From assembly GCF_006716265.1 (NCBI RefSeq), contig NZ_VFOS01000002.1, positions 203,815-267,814 of the forward strand: a stretch of 64,000 nucleotides of DNA, given 5' to 3'. Below the pieces are notes generated by a model. It was not told the origin of the DNA and did no database searches. It worked only from the letters and a program-made list of their open reading frames with translations. A program made the translations under genes and the position numbers. This document shows positions 27,238 through 36,899 of this stretch, in pieces (position 1 is the first letter of the stretch; each line of letters opens with the position of its first letter). This DNA comes from Rarobacter faecitabidus (GTDB lineage Bacteria; Actinomycetota; Actinomycetes; Actinomycetales; Cellulomonadaceae).

Positions 27238-27291
27238 TCAGTGACATGTCTCGCGATTCATCTAAGACACCTGTCTCGACTCATCACAGGG

Positions 27292-27364
27292 TGGAGCCAG
27301 GGGGACTCGAACCCCCAACCCCCTGCTTGCAAAGCAGGTGCGCTACCAATTGCGCCATGGCCCC
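27292..27364 (-). tRNA. tRNA-Ala (anticodon TGC)
   Basis: 73-nt cloverleaf. The acceptor stem pairs GGGGCCA with TGGCTCC (one G-U), the discriminator base is A and the anticodon loop sequence is CTTTGCAAG with TGC. The T arm carries GGTTCGAGTCC. CCA is not encoded. It lies downstream of gyrA with tRNA-Ile, the usual actinobacterial placement. Confidence 0.97.
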
Positions 27365-27411
27365 GTGGGCGGCCCGAGCGGCCGTCCGGAGTGTTCCGCA
27401 GTGAGGCGGGA

Positions 27412-27528
27412 TTAAAGCTTGTCTGTGACCTCGGCCCACAGATCGCGAGCCTCGTCCTGCTGGCTGATAGCCCGCCAGACGAGCACGCCGGCACCGACGA
27501 GTGCGGCAACCACTAACAGCTTCTTCAT
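27412..27528 (-). CDS. DLW-39 family small membrane protein
   Basis: 38-aa protein beginning MKKLLVVAALVGAGVLVWRA and ending with DLWAEVTDKL, the DLW motif that names this family of 39-residue actinobacterial proteins. One N-terminal hydrophobic helix suggests membrane anchoring. A perfect AGGAGG lies six bases upstream of the ATG. Its place between gyrA/DUF3566 and the tRNA genes is the conserved location. Function is unknown. Confidence 0.9.
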   Translation of the reverse strand: MKKLLVVAALVGAGVLVWRAISQQDEARDLWAEVTDKL

Positions 27529-27557
27529 GCTCGTCCTCCTGGGTAAGAGACGGAACG

Positions 27558-27631
27558 TGGGCCTTGGAGGACTTGAACCTCCGACCTCTTCGTTATCAGC
27601 GAAGCGCTCTAACCGCCTGAGCTAAAGGCCC
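27558..27631 (-). tRNA. tRNA-Ile (anticodon GAT)
   Basis: 74-nt cloverleaf with acceptor stem GGGCCTT / AAGGCCC, discriminator A, D-loop AGCTCAGGCGGTTAGAGC, anticodon stem CTTCG / CGAAG enclosing CTGATAA, and T arm GGTTCAAGTCC. CCA is not encoded. Confidence 0.97.
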
Positions 27632-27715
27632 TAATCGGACACCGGCTGGGATCGCCAACCTTGGTGGTGTCACGGCGATCAAAGTTACCCTAAAACCACC
27701 GCTTAGCCAAATCGG

Positions 27716-28363
27716 CTATTCGTCGGTGAGGGTGACGCTCACGCCGCCGACCAACATGGCGGTCAGGTTGTACAGCAGCGAGAAGATCGTGGACAGCGCG
27801 GTCAGCACGACGATGTCGATCAGCGCGATGATGGTGGCGAGGGACAGCGTGCGCTCCAACGTCACCCACTGCAGGATGTTGAACTTCTCGGGTTCGCCCG
27901 CGATCTCGGCAATCGTGTCGTTGATCGAGCTGAACACGTGCATCCCGTCGAGGATGAACCAGAAGATGGCCGCCGCGACCACGATCATGATTCCGACCGC
28001 GAACGAGATTAGGAAAGAGAACTTCACCACCGACCACGGATCGATGCGCGAGACCGACAATCGCACCCGCCGGGGGCCGGGGAGGCCAGCGGGCTTCGCC
28101 GCAGACTGCGCGGTCGTGTCCCCCGTACGAGTGGCATCGGCCTGAGGCGCCGGAGCCGGTCCGGAGGCGGCCGCGGGGCTAGCAGCGGCCGCAGGGGTCG
28201 CTCCCGTCTCTGTAGCGGTCTTGGTGGACTTCCGCGCGGGGGTCGCGCCGGTCTGCGGTGACGCAGCGTCCTTGGCGGCCGGCGCTGCCGTCGACGGCTT
28301 GGCCGCCTTGTTGCTCGGCGTCTTCGTACTCTTGGGCAAAGTTCTTAACCTTTCACGCGCCAC
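27716..28363 (-). CDS. DUF3566 domain-containing membrane protein
   Basis: 215 aa as drawn. The first ~95 residues are a low-complexity Ala/Pro/Thr/Lys tail. The DUF3566 domain follows: RRVRLSVSRIDPWSVVKFSF, helix ISFAVGIMIVVAAAIFWFIL, a loop with SSINDTIAEIAG, and a second helix ending SLLYNLTAMLVGGVSVTLTD. This gene regularly follows gyrA in actinobacteria; its role is unknown. The GTG at 28363 has no ribosome site, while a TTG at 28339 follows GAAAGG at 8 bases, so the true start may be eight codons inside. Confidence 0.92.
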   Translation of the reverse strand: MARERLRTLPKSTKTPSNKAAKPSTAAPAAKDAASPQTGATPARKSTKTATETGATPAAAASPAAASGPAPAPQADATRTGDTTAQSAAKPAGLPGPRRVRLSVSRIDPWSVVKFSFLISFAVGIMIVVAAAIFWFILDGMHVFSSINDTIAEIAGEPEKFNILQWVTLERTLSLATIIALIDIVVLTALSTIFSLLYNLTAMLVGGVSVTLTDE

Positions 28364-28454
28364 GGTTGGGACGCACGATTCGCGCGATCGCTCGCCGCGC
28401 TTCCCACCATTGTGCCCGATGCGCCTCAGACCTACCTCGGCGAATCGCTAGACC

Positions 28455-31109
28455 TTACTCTTCGTCCTGTTCCGCCTCCGCCGGTTCGGCGTCCGCAGCA
28501 GGTGCGCTGGCCCCGGGCTCGACCACGTCCGCCAAAGCCGCGTCGGCGGCCGAGGCGTCGGAATCCTCGTCCTCATCCAACTCGGGTTCGGCGTTACGCG
28601 CCACCGCGATGATCCGGTCATTCTTGTCCGGCTTCGCGAAGATCACGCCCTGCGACGTGCGCCCCGTGGGGTTGACCTCGCGGACCGCGGAGCGCACGAT
28701 CTTGCCGCGCTCCATGATGACCAGCACCTCGTCGTCCTCGCTTACCACGAGCGCTCCGACCAGATCGCCGCGCGATTCAGGCAGGTTCGCCACCTTGATG
28801 CCGAGTCCGCCACGTCCCTGCACGCGGTACTGCTCCGTGCTGAGTTCCGTGCGCTTCGCCAGTCCGCTCTCGGTCACGGTGAAGAGGTACGAGCCCTCCG
28901 TGATGACGTCGAGTGCCAGGAGCACGTCGTCCTCGCGGAACTTCATGCCGGTCACGCCCGACGTCGCCCGGCCCGTAGGGCGCAGCGCCTCGTCGGTGGC
29001 GGTGAAGCGCAGCGACTGCCCCTTGCGGGAGACGAGGATCAGATCCTGGTCGGCGTTGACGAGGCGTGCCGAGACGAGCTCGTCCGACTCCCCCTCGGCG
29101 TCCTCGCGCAGGTTGATGGCGATCAGACCGCCGGATCGCGGCGAGTCGTAGTCGCCGAGGCGCGTCTTCTTGACCAGGCCAGCCTTGGTGGCCAGCACCA
29201 GGTAGTCAGCCGCCTCGTAGTCACGCACCGCCAGGACCTGGGCGATGACCTCGCCCGGCTGGAACGCCAGCAGGTTGGCGACGTGCTGGCCCTTGGCGTC
29301 CCTGCCGCCCTCGGGCAGTTCGTAGCCCTTGGCGCGGTACACGCGGCCGAGGTTCGTGAAGAACAGCAGCCAGTGGTGCGTGGAGGTGACGAAGAAGTGG
29401 TCGACGATGTCGTCCTCGCGCAACTGCGCTCCGCGCACGCCCTTGCCGCCACGGCGCTGTGCGCGGTACTGGTCGATCTTGGTGCGCTTGACGTATCCGC
29501 CGCGCGTGATCGTGACGACCATCTCCTCCTCGGCGATGAGGTCCTCGATCGAGACCTCGCCGTCGAACGGCAGGATGGTCGTGCGTCGCTCGTCGCCGTA
29601 CTTGTCGACGAGCTCGCCCAACTCCTCGCCGACGATCGCGCGCTGGCGCTCGGGCCGGTCCAGGATGTCCTGGAGGTCCTTGATCTGGCGCTCCAGCTCG
29701 TTGTGGTCGTCGATGATCTTCTGGCGCTCCAGAGCGGCGAGGCGGCGCAACTGCATCGCGAGGATGGCGTTCGCCTGGATCTCGTCGATCTCCAGCAGCG
29801 ACATCAGACCGGATCGGGCGACATCGACCGTGGCCGAAGCACGGATCAGTGCGATGACCTCATCGAGCGCGTCGAGCGCCTTGAGGTAGCCGCGCAGGAT
29901 GTGGATTTTCTCCTCGGCCTCGTTCAGCAGGAACCGTGTCCGGCGGACGATGACCTCGAGCTGGTGGTGCGTCCAGTGCCGGACGAATGCGTCGATCGAC
30001 AGCACGCGCGGCACTCCGTCGACGAGCGCGAGCATGTTCGCGGAGAAGTTGTTCTGCAACTGCGTGTGCTTGTACAGGTTGTTCAGCACGACCTTGGCGA
30101 CTGCATCGCGCTTGAGCACGATGACGAGGCGCTGCCCGGTGCGGCCCGATGTCTCGTCGCGGATGTCCGCGATGCCCTGCATCTTGCCGTCCTTGACGAG
30201 CTGGGCGATCTTCTCGGCCAGGTTGTCCGGGTTGACCTGGTAGGGCAGTTCCGTCACGACGAGGCAGATGCGGTTGTTGATCTCCTCGACGTTGACCACT
30301 GCGCGCTGCGTGATCGAGCCGCGGCCCGTCCGATAGGCCTCCTCGATGCCGCGACGGCCCAGGATGGTGGCGCCAGTGGGAAAGTCCGGGCCCTTGATGC
30401 GGAGCATCAGTTCTTCGAGCAGCTCGGTCGGGCTCGCCTCGGGGTGGTCGAGGTACCACTGCACGCCCGATGCGACCTCGCGCAGGTTGTGCGGCGGAAT
30501 GTTCGTGGCCATACCGACCGCGATGCCCGACGAGCCATTGACCAGCAGGTTCGGGAAGCGTGCGGGCAGTACGACCGGCTCCTGCGTCCGGCCGTCGTAG
30601 TTGTCCTGGAAGTCGACCGTGTCGCGGTCGATGTCGCGGACCATCTCCATCGCGATCGGTGCCATGCGGCATTCGGTGTATCGCGGCGCGGCGGCCGGGT
30701 CGTTGCCGGGCGAGCCGAAGTTTCCCTGCCCCGCGATCAGCGGGTAGCGCAGCGACCAGTCCTGCACCAGGCGGACGAGCGCGTCGTAGATCGCCGTGTC
30801 GCCATGGGGGTGGAACTTACCCATCACGTCGCCGACGACGCGCGAGCACTTGGAGAACGCTCGGTCGGGTCGGTAGCCGCCGTCGAACATGGCGTAGAGC
30901 ACGCGGCGGTGCACCGGCTTCATGCCGTCTCTTACGTCCGGAAGCGCGCGCCCGACGATGACCGACATGGCGTAGTCCAGGTAGGACCGCTGCATCTCCA
31001 GCTGCAGATCGACCTGCTCGATGCGGTCGTGCTGCAGCGCCACAGGGGCCGGGTTGTCCGGCTCAAGCGGATTGCTCTGCGGTACCGGTGGCTGTTGGTC
31101 GTCGCTCAT
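28455..31109 (-). CDS. gyrA: DNA gyrase subunit A
   Basis: 884-aa type II topoisomerase subunit that breaks and rejoins DNA. The catalytic Tyr is in [10 protein letters not shown] (~residue 127). The quinolone region reads [14 protein letters not shown]: Thr occupies the position of E. coli Ser83, and Asp87 is kept. GyrA-box-type [10 protein letters not shown] is present and six C-terminal beta-pinwheel blades follow. The tail past ~845 is acidic Ala/Glu/Asp-rich. ATG with AAAGG upstream. It follows gyrB by 89 bases on the same strand. Confidence 0.98.
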   Translation of the reverse strand: MSDDQQPPVPQSNPLEPDNPAPVALQHDRIEQVDLQLEMQRSYLDYAMSVIVGRALPDVRDGMKPVHRRVLYAMFDGGYRPDRAFSKCSRVVGDVMGKFHPHGDTAIYDALVRLVQDWSLRYPLIAGQGNFGSPGNDPAAAPRYTECRMAPIAMEMVRDIDRDTVDFQDNYDGRTQEPVVLPARFPNLLVNGSSGIAVGMATNIPPHNLREVASGVQWYLDHPEASPTELLEELMLRIKGPDFPTGATILGRRGIEEAYRTGRGSITQRAVVNVEEINNRICLVVTELPYQVNPDNLAEKIAQLVKDGKMQGIADIRDETSGRTGQRLVIVLKRDAVAKVVLNNLYKHTQLQNNFSANMLALVDGVPRVLSIDAFVRHWTHHQLEVIVRRTRFLLNEAEEKIHILRGYLKALDALDEVIALIRASATVDVARSGLMSLLEIDEIQANAILAMQLRRLAALERQKIIDDHNELERQIKDLQDILDRPERQRAIVGEELGELVDKYGDERRTTILPFDGEVSIEDLIAEEEMVVTITRGGYVKRTKIDQYRAQRRGGKGVRGAQLREDDIVDHFFVTSTHHWLLFFTNLGRVYRAKGYELPEGGRDAKGQHVANLLAFQPGEVIAQVLAVRDYEAADYLVLATKAGLVKKTRLGDYDSPRSGGLIAINLREDAEGESDELVSARLVNADQDLILVSRKGQSLRFTATDEALRPTGRATSGVTGMKFREDDVLLALDVITEGSYLFTVTESGLAKRTELSTEQYRVQGRGGLGIKVANLPESRGDLVGALVVSEDDEVLVIMERGKIVRSAVREVNPTGRTSQGVIFAKPDKNDRIIAVARNAEPELDEDEDSDASAADAALADVVEPGASAPAADAEPAEAEQDEE

Positions 31110-31198
31110 CGCTGACCTTTCGTCTGTTTTCGAAGCTAGTGCGTGAGGTGCGGGCGGCGCGCGGCCTGTGGGCGCGCGCCCGCCCCGTCCACCAGGAG

Positions 31199-33262
31199 TT
31201 AGATGTCGAGGAAGCGAACGTCCTTGGCCTTGCGCTGAATGAAGTCCCGGCGCGAATCCACGTCCTCACCCATCAGGATCGAGAACGTCTCATCGGCAGC
31301 GGCGGCGTCGGAGAGCGTCACCTGCAGGAGCGTGCGCTGGGCCGGGTCCATGGTGGTGTCCCACAGTTCGGAGTAGTCCATCTCACCGAGACCCTTGTAG
31401 CGCTGGATCCCGTTCTCCTTGGGGATGCGCTTGCCGGCCGCCTGCCCCGCGGCGAGGAATGCGTCCCGCTCGGCGTCGGAGAACACGTAGTCGTGTTCCG
31501 CGTTGGTCCACTTCAGGCGGTAGAGCGGCGGCTGAGCCAGGTACACGTGACCGTGCTCGATGAGCGGGCGCATGTAGCGGAACAGCAGGGTGAGCAGCAG
31601 CGTGCAGATGTGCTGCCCGTCGACGTCGGCATCGGCCATCAGCACGATCTTGTGATAGCGCAGTTTCGCGAGGTCGAAGTCCTCGCCGATGCCGGTTCCG
31701 AAGGCCGTGATCAGGCCCTGCACCTCGGCGTTGGACAGCGCCCGGTCGAGACGCGCCCGCTCGACGTTCAGGATCTTTCCGCGTAGCGGCATGATGGCCT
31801 GGTTGTGCGGGTTCCGCCCGCGCACGGCGGAACCGCCCGCGGAGTCGCCCTCGACGATGTAGACCTCGCACTCCTCGGGCCGGTTCGACTGGCAATCCTT
31901 CAGCTTTCCGGGCATCGAGTTCGATTCGAGCAGCCCCTTGCGCCGGGTCGCCTCGCGGGCCTTGCGCGCCGCCAGCCTCGCCTGCGAGGCCTGGATCGCC
32001 TTGCGGATCACGTCGCGGGCCTCGTTCGGGTGCGAGTCGAGCCAGTCGCCGAGTTTCTCGTTGACGGCGCTCTGCACGAACGTCTTGGCCTCCGTGTTGC
32101 CCAGTTTCGTCTTGGTCTGGCCCTCGAACTGGGGCTCGCCGAGTTTGACCGAGATTACCGCCGTCAATCCCTCGCGCACGTCGTCGCCCGTGAGGTTCTC
32201 GTCCTTCTCCTTGAGGATCGATTTGGCGCGCGCATAGCGGTTGATCAGCGAGGTCAGCGCCGCTCGGAAGCCTTCCTCGTGCGTGCCGCCCTCAGTGGTG
32301 GAGATCGTGTTCGCGAACGAGTGCACCGAATCGGAGTATGCGTTGGTCCACTGCATCGCGATCTCCAGGGAGATGCGGCGGGACGAGTCCTCCGTCTCGA
32401 TATCGATGATGTCGGGGTGAACGAGCTCGAACTTCTTGGACTTGTTCAGGTGCTCCACGTAGTCGATGAGCCCGCGCTCGTAGAGGTAACTCACGGTGCG
32501 GTGGTTCGAGGTCTCGTCGGTCCCGTCGCCGGTGATCTCGTCCTCCGTGGCCGCCTCCGGGCGCAGATCCGTCAGCGTGATGCGCAGCCCCTTGTTCAGG
32601 AACGCCATCTGCTGGAAGCGCGCGCGCAGCGTCTCGAAGTCGTAGTGCGTTGTTTCGAAGATGGTGTCGTCGGCCCAGAAGGTCTGCGTGGTGCCGGTTT
32701 CCTGCGTCGGCTCTCCGCGTTCGAGTTTGCCGAGCGGGTGGCCGCCGTTCTCGAAGAGCTGGCGCCAGGTGTAGCCGTCGCGCTTGACCACGGTCTCGAC
32801 GCGCTTCGACAGCGCGTTGACCACGGAGATGCCCACGCCGTGCAGGCCGCCGGAAACGGCGTATCCGCCGCCACCGAACTTGCCGCCGGCATGCAGGATG
32901 GTCATGACGACCTCTACGGTGGGGCGGCCCTCCGTCGGGTGCACCTCCACCGGGATTCCGCGACCGTTGTCGACGACCTGTACGCCGCCGTCGGGCAGGA
33001 TAGTGACCTCGATGTGGTCGCAGTGGCCGGCCAGCGCCTCGTCCACAGAGTTATCCACAACCTCATACACGAGGTGATGGAGCCCGCGCTCCCCGGTCGA
33101 ACCGATGTACATTCCCGGCCGCTTGCGGACGGCCTCTAGGCCCTCGAGGACCGTGATGGCGCTGGCGCCGTATTCGGCGTCGATCCGCCCATTGGCCGAT
33201 GCGGTCGTCGCGGATTCTTGCCCAGCATCGTTGATGTCGGATTCGGTCACAGCCGCAGACAC
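31199..33262 (-). CDS. gyrB: DNA gyrase subunit B
   Basis: 687-aa ATPase subunit. The GHKL ATP site has [26 protein letters not shown] and [15 protein letters not shown]; the TOPRIM domain has [16 protein letters not shown] and [16 protein letters not shown]. The start is a GTG at 33262 or 33250; AAGGAG touches the first and lies 11 bases from the second, so a four-codon uncertainty remains. The longer frame to 33493 crosses the promoter region and is rejected. The 350 bases upstream hold DnaA-box-like sequences. Confidence 0.97.
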   Translation of the reverse strand: MSAAVTESDINDAGQESATTASANGRIDAEYGASAITVLEGLEAVRKRPGMYIGSTGERGLHHLVYEVVDNSVDEALAGHCDHIEVTILPDGGVQVVDNGRGIPVEVHPTEGRPTVEVVMTILHAGGKFGGGGYAVSGGLHGVGISVVNALSKRVETVVKRDGYTWRQLFENGGHPLGKLERGEPTQETGTTQTFWADDTIFETTHYDFETLRARFQQMAFLNKGLRITLTDLRPEAATEDEITGDGTDETSNHRTVSYLYERGLIDYVEHLNKSKKFELVHPDIIDIETEDSSRRISLEIAMQWTNAYSDSVHSFANTISTTEGGTHEEGFRAALTSLINRYARAKSILKEKDENLTGDDVREGLTAVISVKLGEPQFEGQTKTKLGNTEAKTFVQSAVNEKLGDWLDSHPNEARDVIRKAIQASQARLAARKAREATRRKGLLESNSMPGKLKDCQSNRPEECEVYIVEGDSAGGSAVRGRNPHNQAIMPLRGKILNVERARLDRALSNAEVQGLITAFGTGIGEDFDLAKLRYHKIVLMADADVDGQHICTLLLTLLFRYMRPLIEHGHVYLAQPPLYRLKWTNAEHDYVFSDAERDAFLAAGQAAGKRIPKENGIQRYKGLGEMDYSELWDTTMDPAQRTLLQVTLSDAAAADETFSILMGEDVDSRRDFIQRKAKDVRFLDI

Positions 33263-33570
33263 TCCTTGTTCTTGGCACTTGGGAATCACGAACGGTTCGC
33301 GACGCGCCACGGCGGCCACGCGCGGCGAATCGCTCAATCCACAGGGCCTGCGCCCGGGCCGTAACCCGGCGGGTTGAGACAGTGTCACCGCAGAGCCATG
33401 AGTTCCGCGACTTCCCTCAAAATTGTAACCGATCGTAGGGTCGATTCCCGATATTTGGCGCCCTAAGGCGGCAAATTCGCATTTGACCCCCATCCGTGAG
33501 GTTCCCCGCGGGAATGGGCGTCGATGGGCGCCTTGCGCCTTTCGCGCCGGAGCGCAACCAGACGCGCCGG

Positions 33571-33621
33571 TTATCCCCAGTAATTGTGGATAACCTTCGG
33601 GATAAACCCTAGTTATCCCCA
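33571..33621. repeat. DnaA-box-like cluster upstream of gyrB
   Basis: TTATCCCCA (33571-33579), TGTGGATAA (33585-33593, a perfect consensus box in reverse) and TTATCCCCA again (33613-33621, overlapping the dciA stop). They lie in the 350-base gap between dciA and gyrB (33263-33612), which otherwise shows only the expected gyrB promoter space. Confidence 0.5.
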
Positions 33622-34119
33622 GGTATCACGGGGTCCACGGCCCCGAACGGCTTTCGGGCCTCGCTTGAAGGACCTGGCCGCCGGGCCAACCACCTTCACG
33701 TCCGTGACCACGCCATCGCCCAGGTCACGCGCTATCGCCTGCAGAATCTGCCCGGTGAGCAATTGCAACTGGGTGGCCCAGGCCGTCGAGGACGCCCTCA
33801 ACGTGAGAATCCCGTCAGTGAAGTCGACCGGCTCGCTGTGCCCCGCGATCTGCTCGCCCGCTATCTGCGGCCAGCGCGTCATCACCCCGGCGACCGACAG
33901 CTGCTCCGTCCAACCCCTGGTGCCGATCAGGGTTTCGAGGGAGTCACCCAGCAGGATAGGATCCCGCGAATCGCTTCGCGGCCGCGGTTCGAGTCCCGAA
34001 GTGTCGCGGCGGCGGCGCGGCTTTGCACCGCGAGCGGCCGCACCCGCCTTGATTCGCCGCAGAATTTCCCGGCCGAACTCGTCCGCGCCCTCACCCGGCG
34101 CCTCGACCTCAGATGACAC
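33613..34119 (-). CDS. dciA: DUF721 / DciA family replicative helicase loader
   Basis: 168-aa protein. A basic, probably disordered N-terminal half ([13 protein letters not shown]) precedes the DUF721 core [39 protein letters not shown] and a basic tail. DciA proteins bind and load the DnaB helicase in bacteria lacking DnaC/DnaI. The GTG at 34119 gives the normal N-terminus and overlaps the end of recF by 11 bases. Confidence 0.92.
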   Translation of the reverse strand: MSSEVEAPGEGADEFGREILRRIKAGAAARGAKPRRRRDTSGLEPRPRSDSRDPILLGDSLETLIGTRGWTEQLSVAGVMTRWPQIAGEQIAGHSEPVDFTDGILTLRASSTAWATQLQLLTGQILQAIARDLGDGVVTDVKVVGPAARSFKRGPKAVRGRGPRDTWG

Positions 34120-35308
34120 GCGCCACCTCCGCGGCCATGACGTCGAAGCGCGCCCCGTCCAGTTCGGCCGGCACATCCTCAGCCACCGCGGCCGTGATCA
34201 ACACCTGCTTGGCGGCCGCCACTCGCTCAACGAGGCTACGCCGCCGCCGCGCATCCAACTCGGCGAAGACGTCGTCGAGAATCATCACGGGTTCGGCATC
34301 CTGTGCCCAGGGAACCCACTCCACATCGTCACCGGAAGGGCCAATGGTCAGTAGGTCATAGCTCGCCAGGCGCAACGCAAGCGCCATCGACCACGACTCA
34401 CCGTGACTCGAATGCGTCTTCGTGGCGAGGCCATCGATCGACAGGTACAGGTCGTCTCGGTGCGGACCGACGAGGGTCAGGCCGCGCTCGACCTCCTTGG
34501 GCCTCAGTTTCAGTAGCGTCTCGAGCAGACGCGCCTCGATCGTGGCCGCCGCAACAGTGGGCGCGAGTTCCAGAGACTCGTCCTGCTCCACGTGGGCGTC
34601 GAGGCTCGAGCGATAGGCGATCGCGGCCACCGATGCGGACGAGCTGACCTGGTCGTATGCGGCGGCCACATACGGTGCCAGTTGCTTGATGACGCCGTGA
34701 CGCAGCGTGGTTATCTGCGCGCCCAACTGCGCGAGCTTCTCGTCCCAGACATCCAGCGTCCGCAGATCGACGCTACCGCCGGCGGACGCGCGCCGGCGCG
34801 GACCTGCTGACTTGAGCAGGGTATTGCGCTGGCGCAGCACCCGTTCGTAGTCGGCGAGTATGCCCGCGAAGCGCGGAACGAGTTGCACGCAGAGCGTGTC
34901 GAGGAAAGTTCGGCGCGCATCAGGATCGCCCTTGACCAGAACGAGGTCCTCCGGAGCAAAGGTGACCGCGTGCAGGATTCCGAGGATCTCTCGCGACCGC
35001 ACTAGCGAACCGCGATTGATGCGCGCCCTGTTCGATTTACCCGGCGTTATCTCGACCTCGACCGTGCTCGCCCGGTCGCCCCGGACGATGCGCGAGCGGA
35101 TCACGCCGCGCTGGGCGCCGGCCCTGATCAGCGGGGCCTCGCTGGCCACGCGATGACTGCGCAATGTGGCAAGGTACCCAACGGCCTCGACGATATTCGT
35201 CTTGCCCTGTCCGTTCGGCCCGACGAATGCGTTGATCCCCGGCGATAGTTCGAGATCGACGTTCTCGTAGTTCCGGAAGTCGATCAGGGACAGGTGAGAG
35301 ACGAACAT
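34109..35308 (-). CDS. recF: DNA replication and repair protein RecF
   Basis: 399-aa SMC-like ATPase that helps load RecA at gaps. It begins MFVSHLSLIDFRNYENVDLE. Walker A is VGPNGQGKTNIVEAVGYLA, and Walker B with the D-loop is VMILDDVFAELDARRR. The ATG at 35308 is the true start; longer forms of the frame run into dnaN. It lies 19 bases after dnaN in the standard dnaA-dnaN-recF order and overlaps dciA. Confidence 0.97.
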   Translation of the reverse strand: MFVSHLSLIDFRNYENVDLELSPGINAFVGPNGQGKTNIVEAVGYLATLRSHRVASEAPLIRAGAQRGVIRSRIVRGDRASTVEVEITPGKSNRARINRGSLVRSREILGILHAVTFAPEDLVLVKGDPDARRTFLDTLCVQLVPRFAGILADYERVLRQRNTLLKSAGPRRRASAGGSVDLRTLDVWDEKLAQLGAQITTLRHGVIKQLAPYVAAAYDQVSSSASVAAIAYRSSLDAHVEQDESLELAPTVAAATIEARLLETLLKLRPKEVERGLTLVGPHRDDLYLSIDGLATKTHSSHGESWSMALALRLASYDLLTIGPSGDDVEWVPWAQDAEPVMILDDVFAELDARRRRSLVERVAAAKQVLITAAVAEDVPAELDGARFDVMAAEVARVI

Positions 35309-35327
35309 ACGTCCGTATTCCTGCCGG

Positions 35328-36458
35328 TCAGGAGGTGAAGCGGATGGGGACCAGCAGGTAGCGGTACTCGTCCAGGGTCTCGCCCGTCTCGGTGCGCTGG
35401 CCGATGAATTCGACGGGCTTGTTCGGGTGCGTGAAGCCGAGGCGGACGTAAGGGGTGCCCAGCACTGAGAGCCCATCGAGCAGGTAGTGCGGGTTGAACG
35501 CCACCGAGATGTCCTCACCGCTCAGAGTCGCCTCGATCGCCTCGGATGCCTGGGCGTCATCTCCCTGGCCCGCGTCGAGGACAACCTGTCCCTCGGAGAA
35601 CGACAACCGGATCGGGGAGTTGCGTTCCGCCACGAGAGCCACGCGCTTGGCGGCCTCGATCAGCGGGGCGGTTTCCACGACAGCCTGGATCGGCGTCGAT
35701 TCGGGGAACAGCCGTCGCACGTGCGGATAGTCGCCGTCTTCGAGCTGGGAGGTCGTGACCCGACCTCCGGCCAGGAAGCCGATCCGATTGACACCGGCAC
35801 CGGTCTGCAGGCCGATCTCGACCCGACCGGAGGACGAGAACGATTTGGCGGATTCGCTCAGCGTCCGCGCGCGGACGAGCGCCGAGGTCTCCAGATCCGG
35901 CTTGGCCGGCTGCCACGAGACCTCCCGCAGAGCCAGACGGTAGCGGTCTGTCGCAAGCAACGTGATCTTGTCACCACTGACCTCGATGCGAACCGTGGTG
36001 AGCAGGGGAAGGGTGTCGTCCTTCGACGCCGCGATGGATACCTGCTGAACGGCGTGCGTGAACTCCTCGGAGTCGATCGAACCGATCAGCTCCGGCAGTT
36101 CGGGCAGCGAGGGGTATTCGTCAACCGGCATGGTCAGGAGCGTGAAGCGACTCGATCCGCACACGACGGTGGCCTTCGTGCCCTCTGTCGTGATCTCGAC
36201 CGGCTTGTTCGGCAGGGACCTCGAGATCTCGGCGAGGAGCTTGCCGGAGACGAGGATGGTTCCCTGCTCACTTGCCTCGGCTGCGACCGAAGCGCGGGCG
36301 GAAACCTCGTAGTCGAAGGTGGCGAGCGAGATGGTGGACTCGTCCTCGGAGCGGATGAGCACGCCCGAGAGAACGGGCGCCGGCGGCCGCTGGGGAAGTG
36401 TCCGCGCTGTCCAGGTAACAGCGTCGGCGAGCACGTCACGGTCTACGCGAAACTTCAT
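35328..36458 (-). CDS. dnaN: DNA polymerase III beta subunit (sliding clamp)
   Basis: 376-aa clamp, full length for the family, with three repeated domains. It begins MKFRVDRDVLADAVTWTART and ends YRYLLVPIRFTS, close to the usual YLLMPVR-type C-terminus that lines the hydrophobic partner-binding pocket. ATG start with GAGGTGAAAG upstream. The gap to dnaA (36459-36899) is an origin-like region. Confidence 0.98.
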   Translation of the reverse strand: MKFRVDRDVLADAVTWTARTLPQRPPAPVLSGVLIRSEDESTISLATFDYEVSARASVAAEASEQGTILVSGKLLAEISRSLPNKPVEITTEGTKATVVCGSSRFTLLTMPVDEYPSLPELPELIGSIDSEEFTHAVQQVSIAASKDDTLPLLTTVRIEVSGDKITLLATDRYRLALREVSWQPAKPDLETSALVRARTLSESAKSFSSSGRVEIGLQTGAGVNRIGFLAGGRVTTSQLEDGDYPHVRRLFPESTPIQAVVETAPLIEAAKRVALVAERNSPIRLSFSEGQVVLDAGQGDDAQASEAIEATLSGEDISVAFNPHYLLDGLSVLGTPYVRLGFTHPNKPVEFIGQRTETGETLDEYRYLLVPIRFTS

Positions 36459-36619
36459 CTTTCACCTCGTGGCTGGGTTTGATTTCTGCAGGTAACACTA
36501 CGTCACTTGAGCCGGTTCGCCATATAACTTCCTGCCGGGTGGGGTGAGGACCTGCTTTGGCTAAAGCGTCGCATGGCCGGGCAACGAGGATCTCGCGAAA
36601 GTCCCTCGGGCGGAGCGCT

Positions 36620-36899
36620 CGTCCACATGGCGGTGTGGGGAATTTCAGACAATAGATAGTTTCGTAATAGTCATCGGTGGTGTGGATTGTGTGGAAACCA
36701 CTCGGCAGCGCTGCGCCGCCAGGGTTTTCGCTTGTGATCTGGAGTGAGGAAAACTCCTAGGCGCTTGTGGTCGCCTGTGCGCGCCGGGCGCAATTTCCAC
36801 GCTGGGTCTACGACTTCCTTGTCATTTGTCCACCGGTTTAGGCCGGGTCTTCCACGTTCTTCCACAGCCATTTCCACAGTTGGGGATGAGCGGGGTTTC
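36620..36899. other. dnaA-dnaN intergenic DnaA-box region, possible oriC component
   Basis: The 441-base gap 36459-36899 contains several boxes with the CCACA/TGTGG core: TGTGGATTG (36681-36689), TGTGGAAAC (36690-36698), TTGTCCACC (36826-36834), TCTTCCACA (36858-36866) and ATTTCCACA (36870-36878). A relatively AT-rich tract, GACAATAGATAGTTTCGTAA, lies near 36650-36668. In many actinobacteria oriC lies exactly here. Confidence 0.6.

Noticed and set aside
29283..31115. 610-aa open frame opposite gyrA
   Set aside because: Antisense shadow of gyrA; Arg/Asp/Leu/Val-rich with no recognisable domain.
33051..33059. TTATCCACA inside gyrB as an origin box
   Set aside because: It encodes the invariant GyrB peptide VVDNSVDE, so the match is explained by coding constraint.
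31805..33139. 444-aa open frame opposite gyrB
   Set aside because: Shadow of gyrB with biased Arg/Val/Leu composition.
33263..33493. Longer gyrB start at the ATG at 33493
   Set aside because: The extra 77 residues are unlike any GyrB N-terminus and cover the promoter region.
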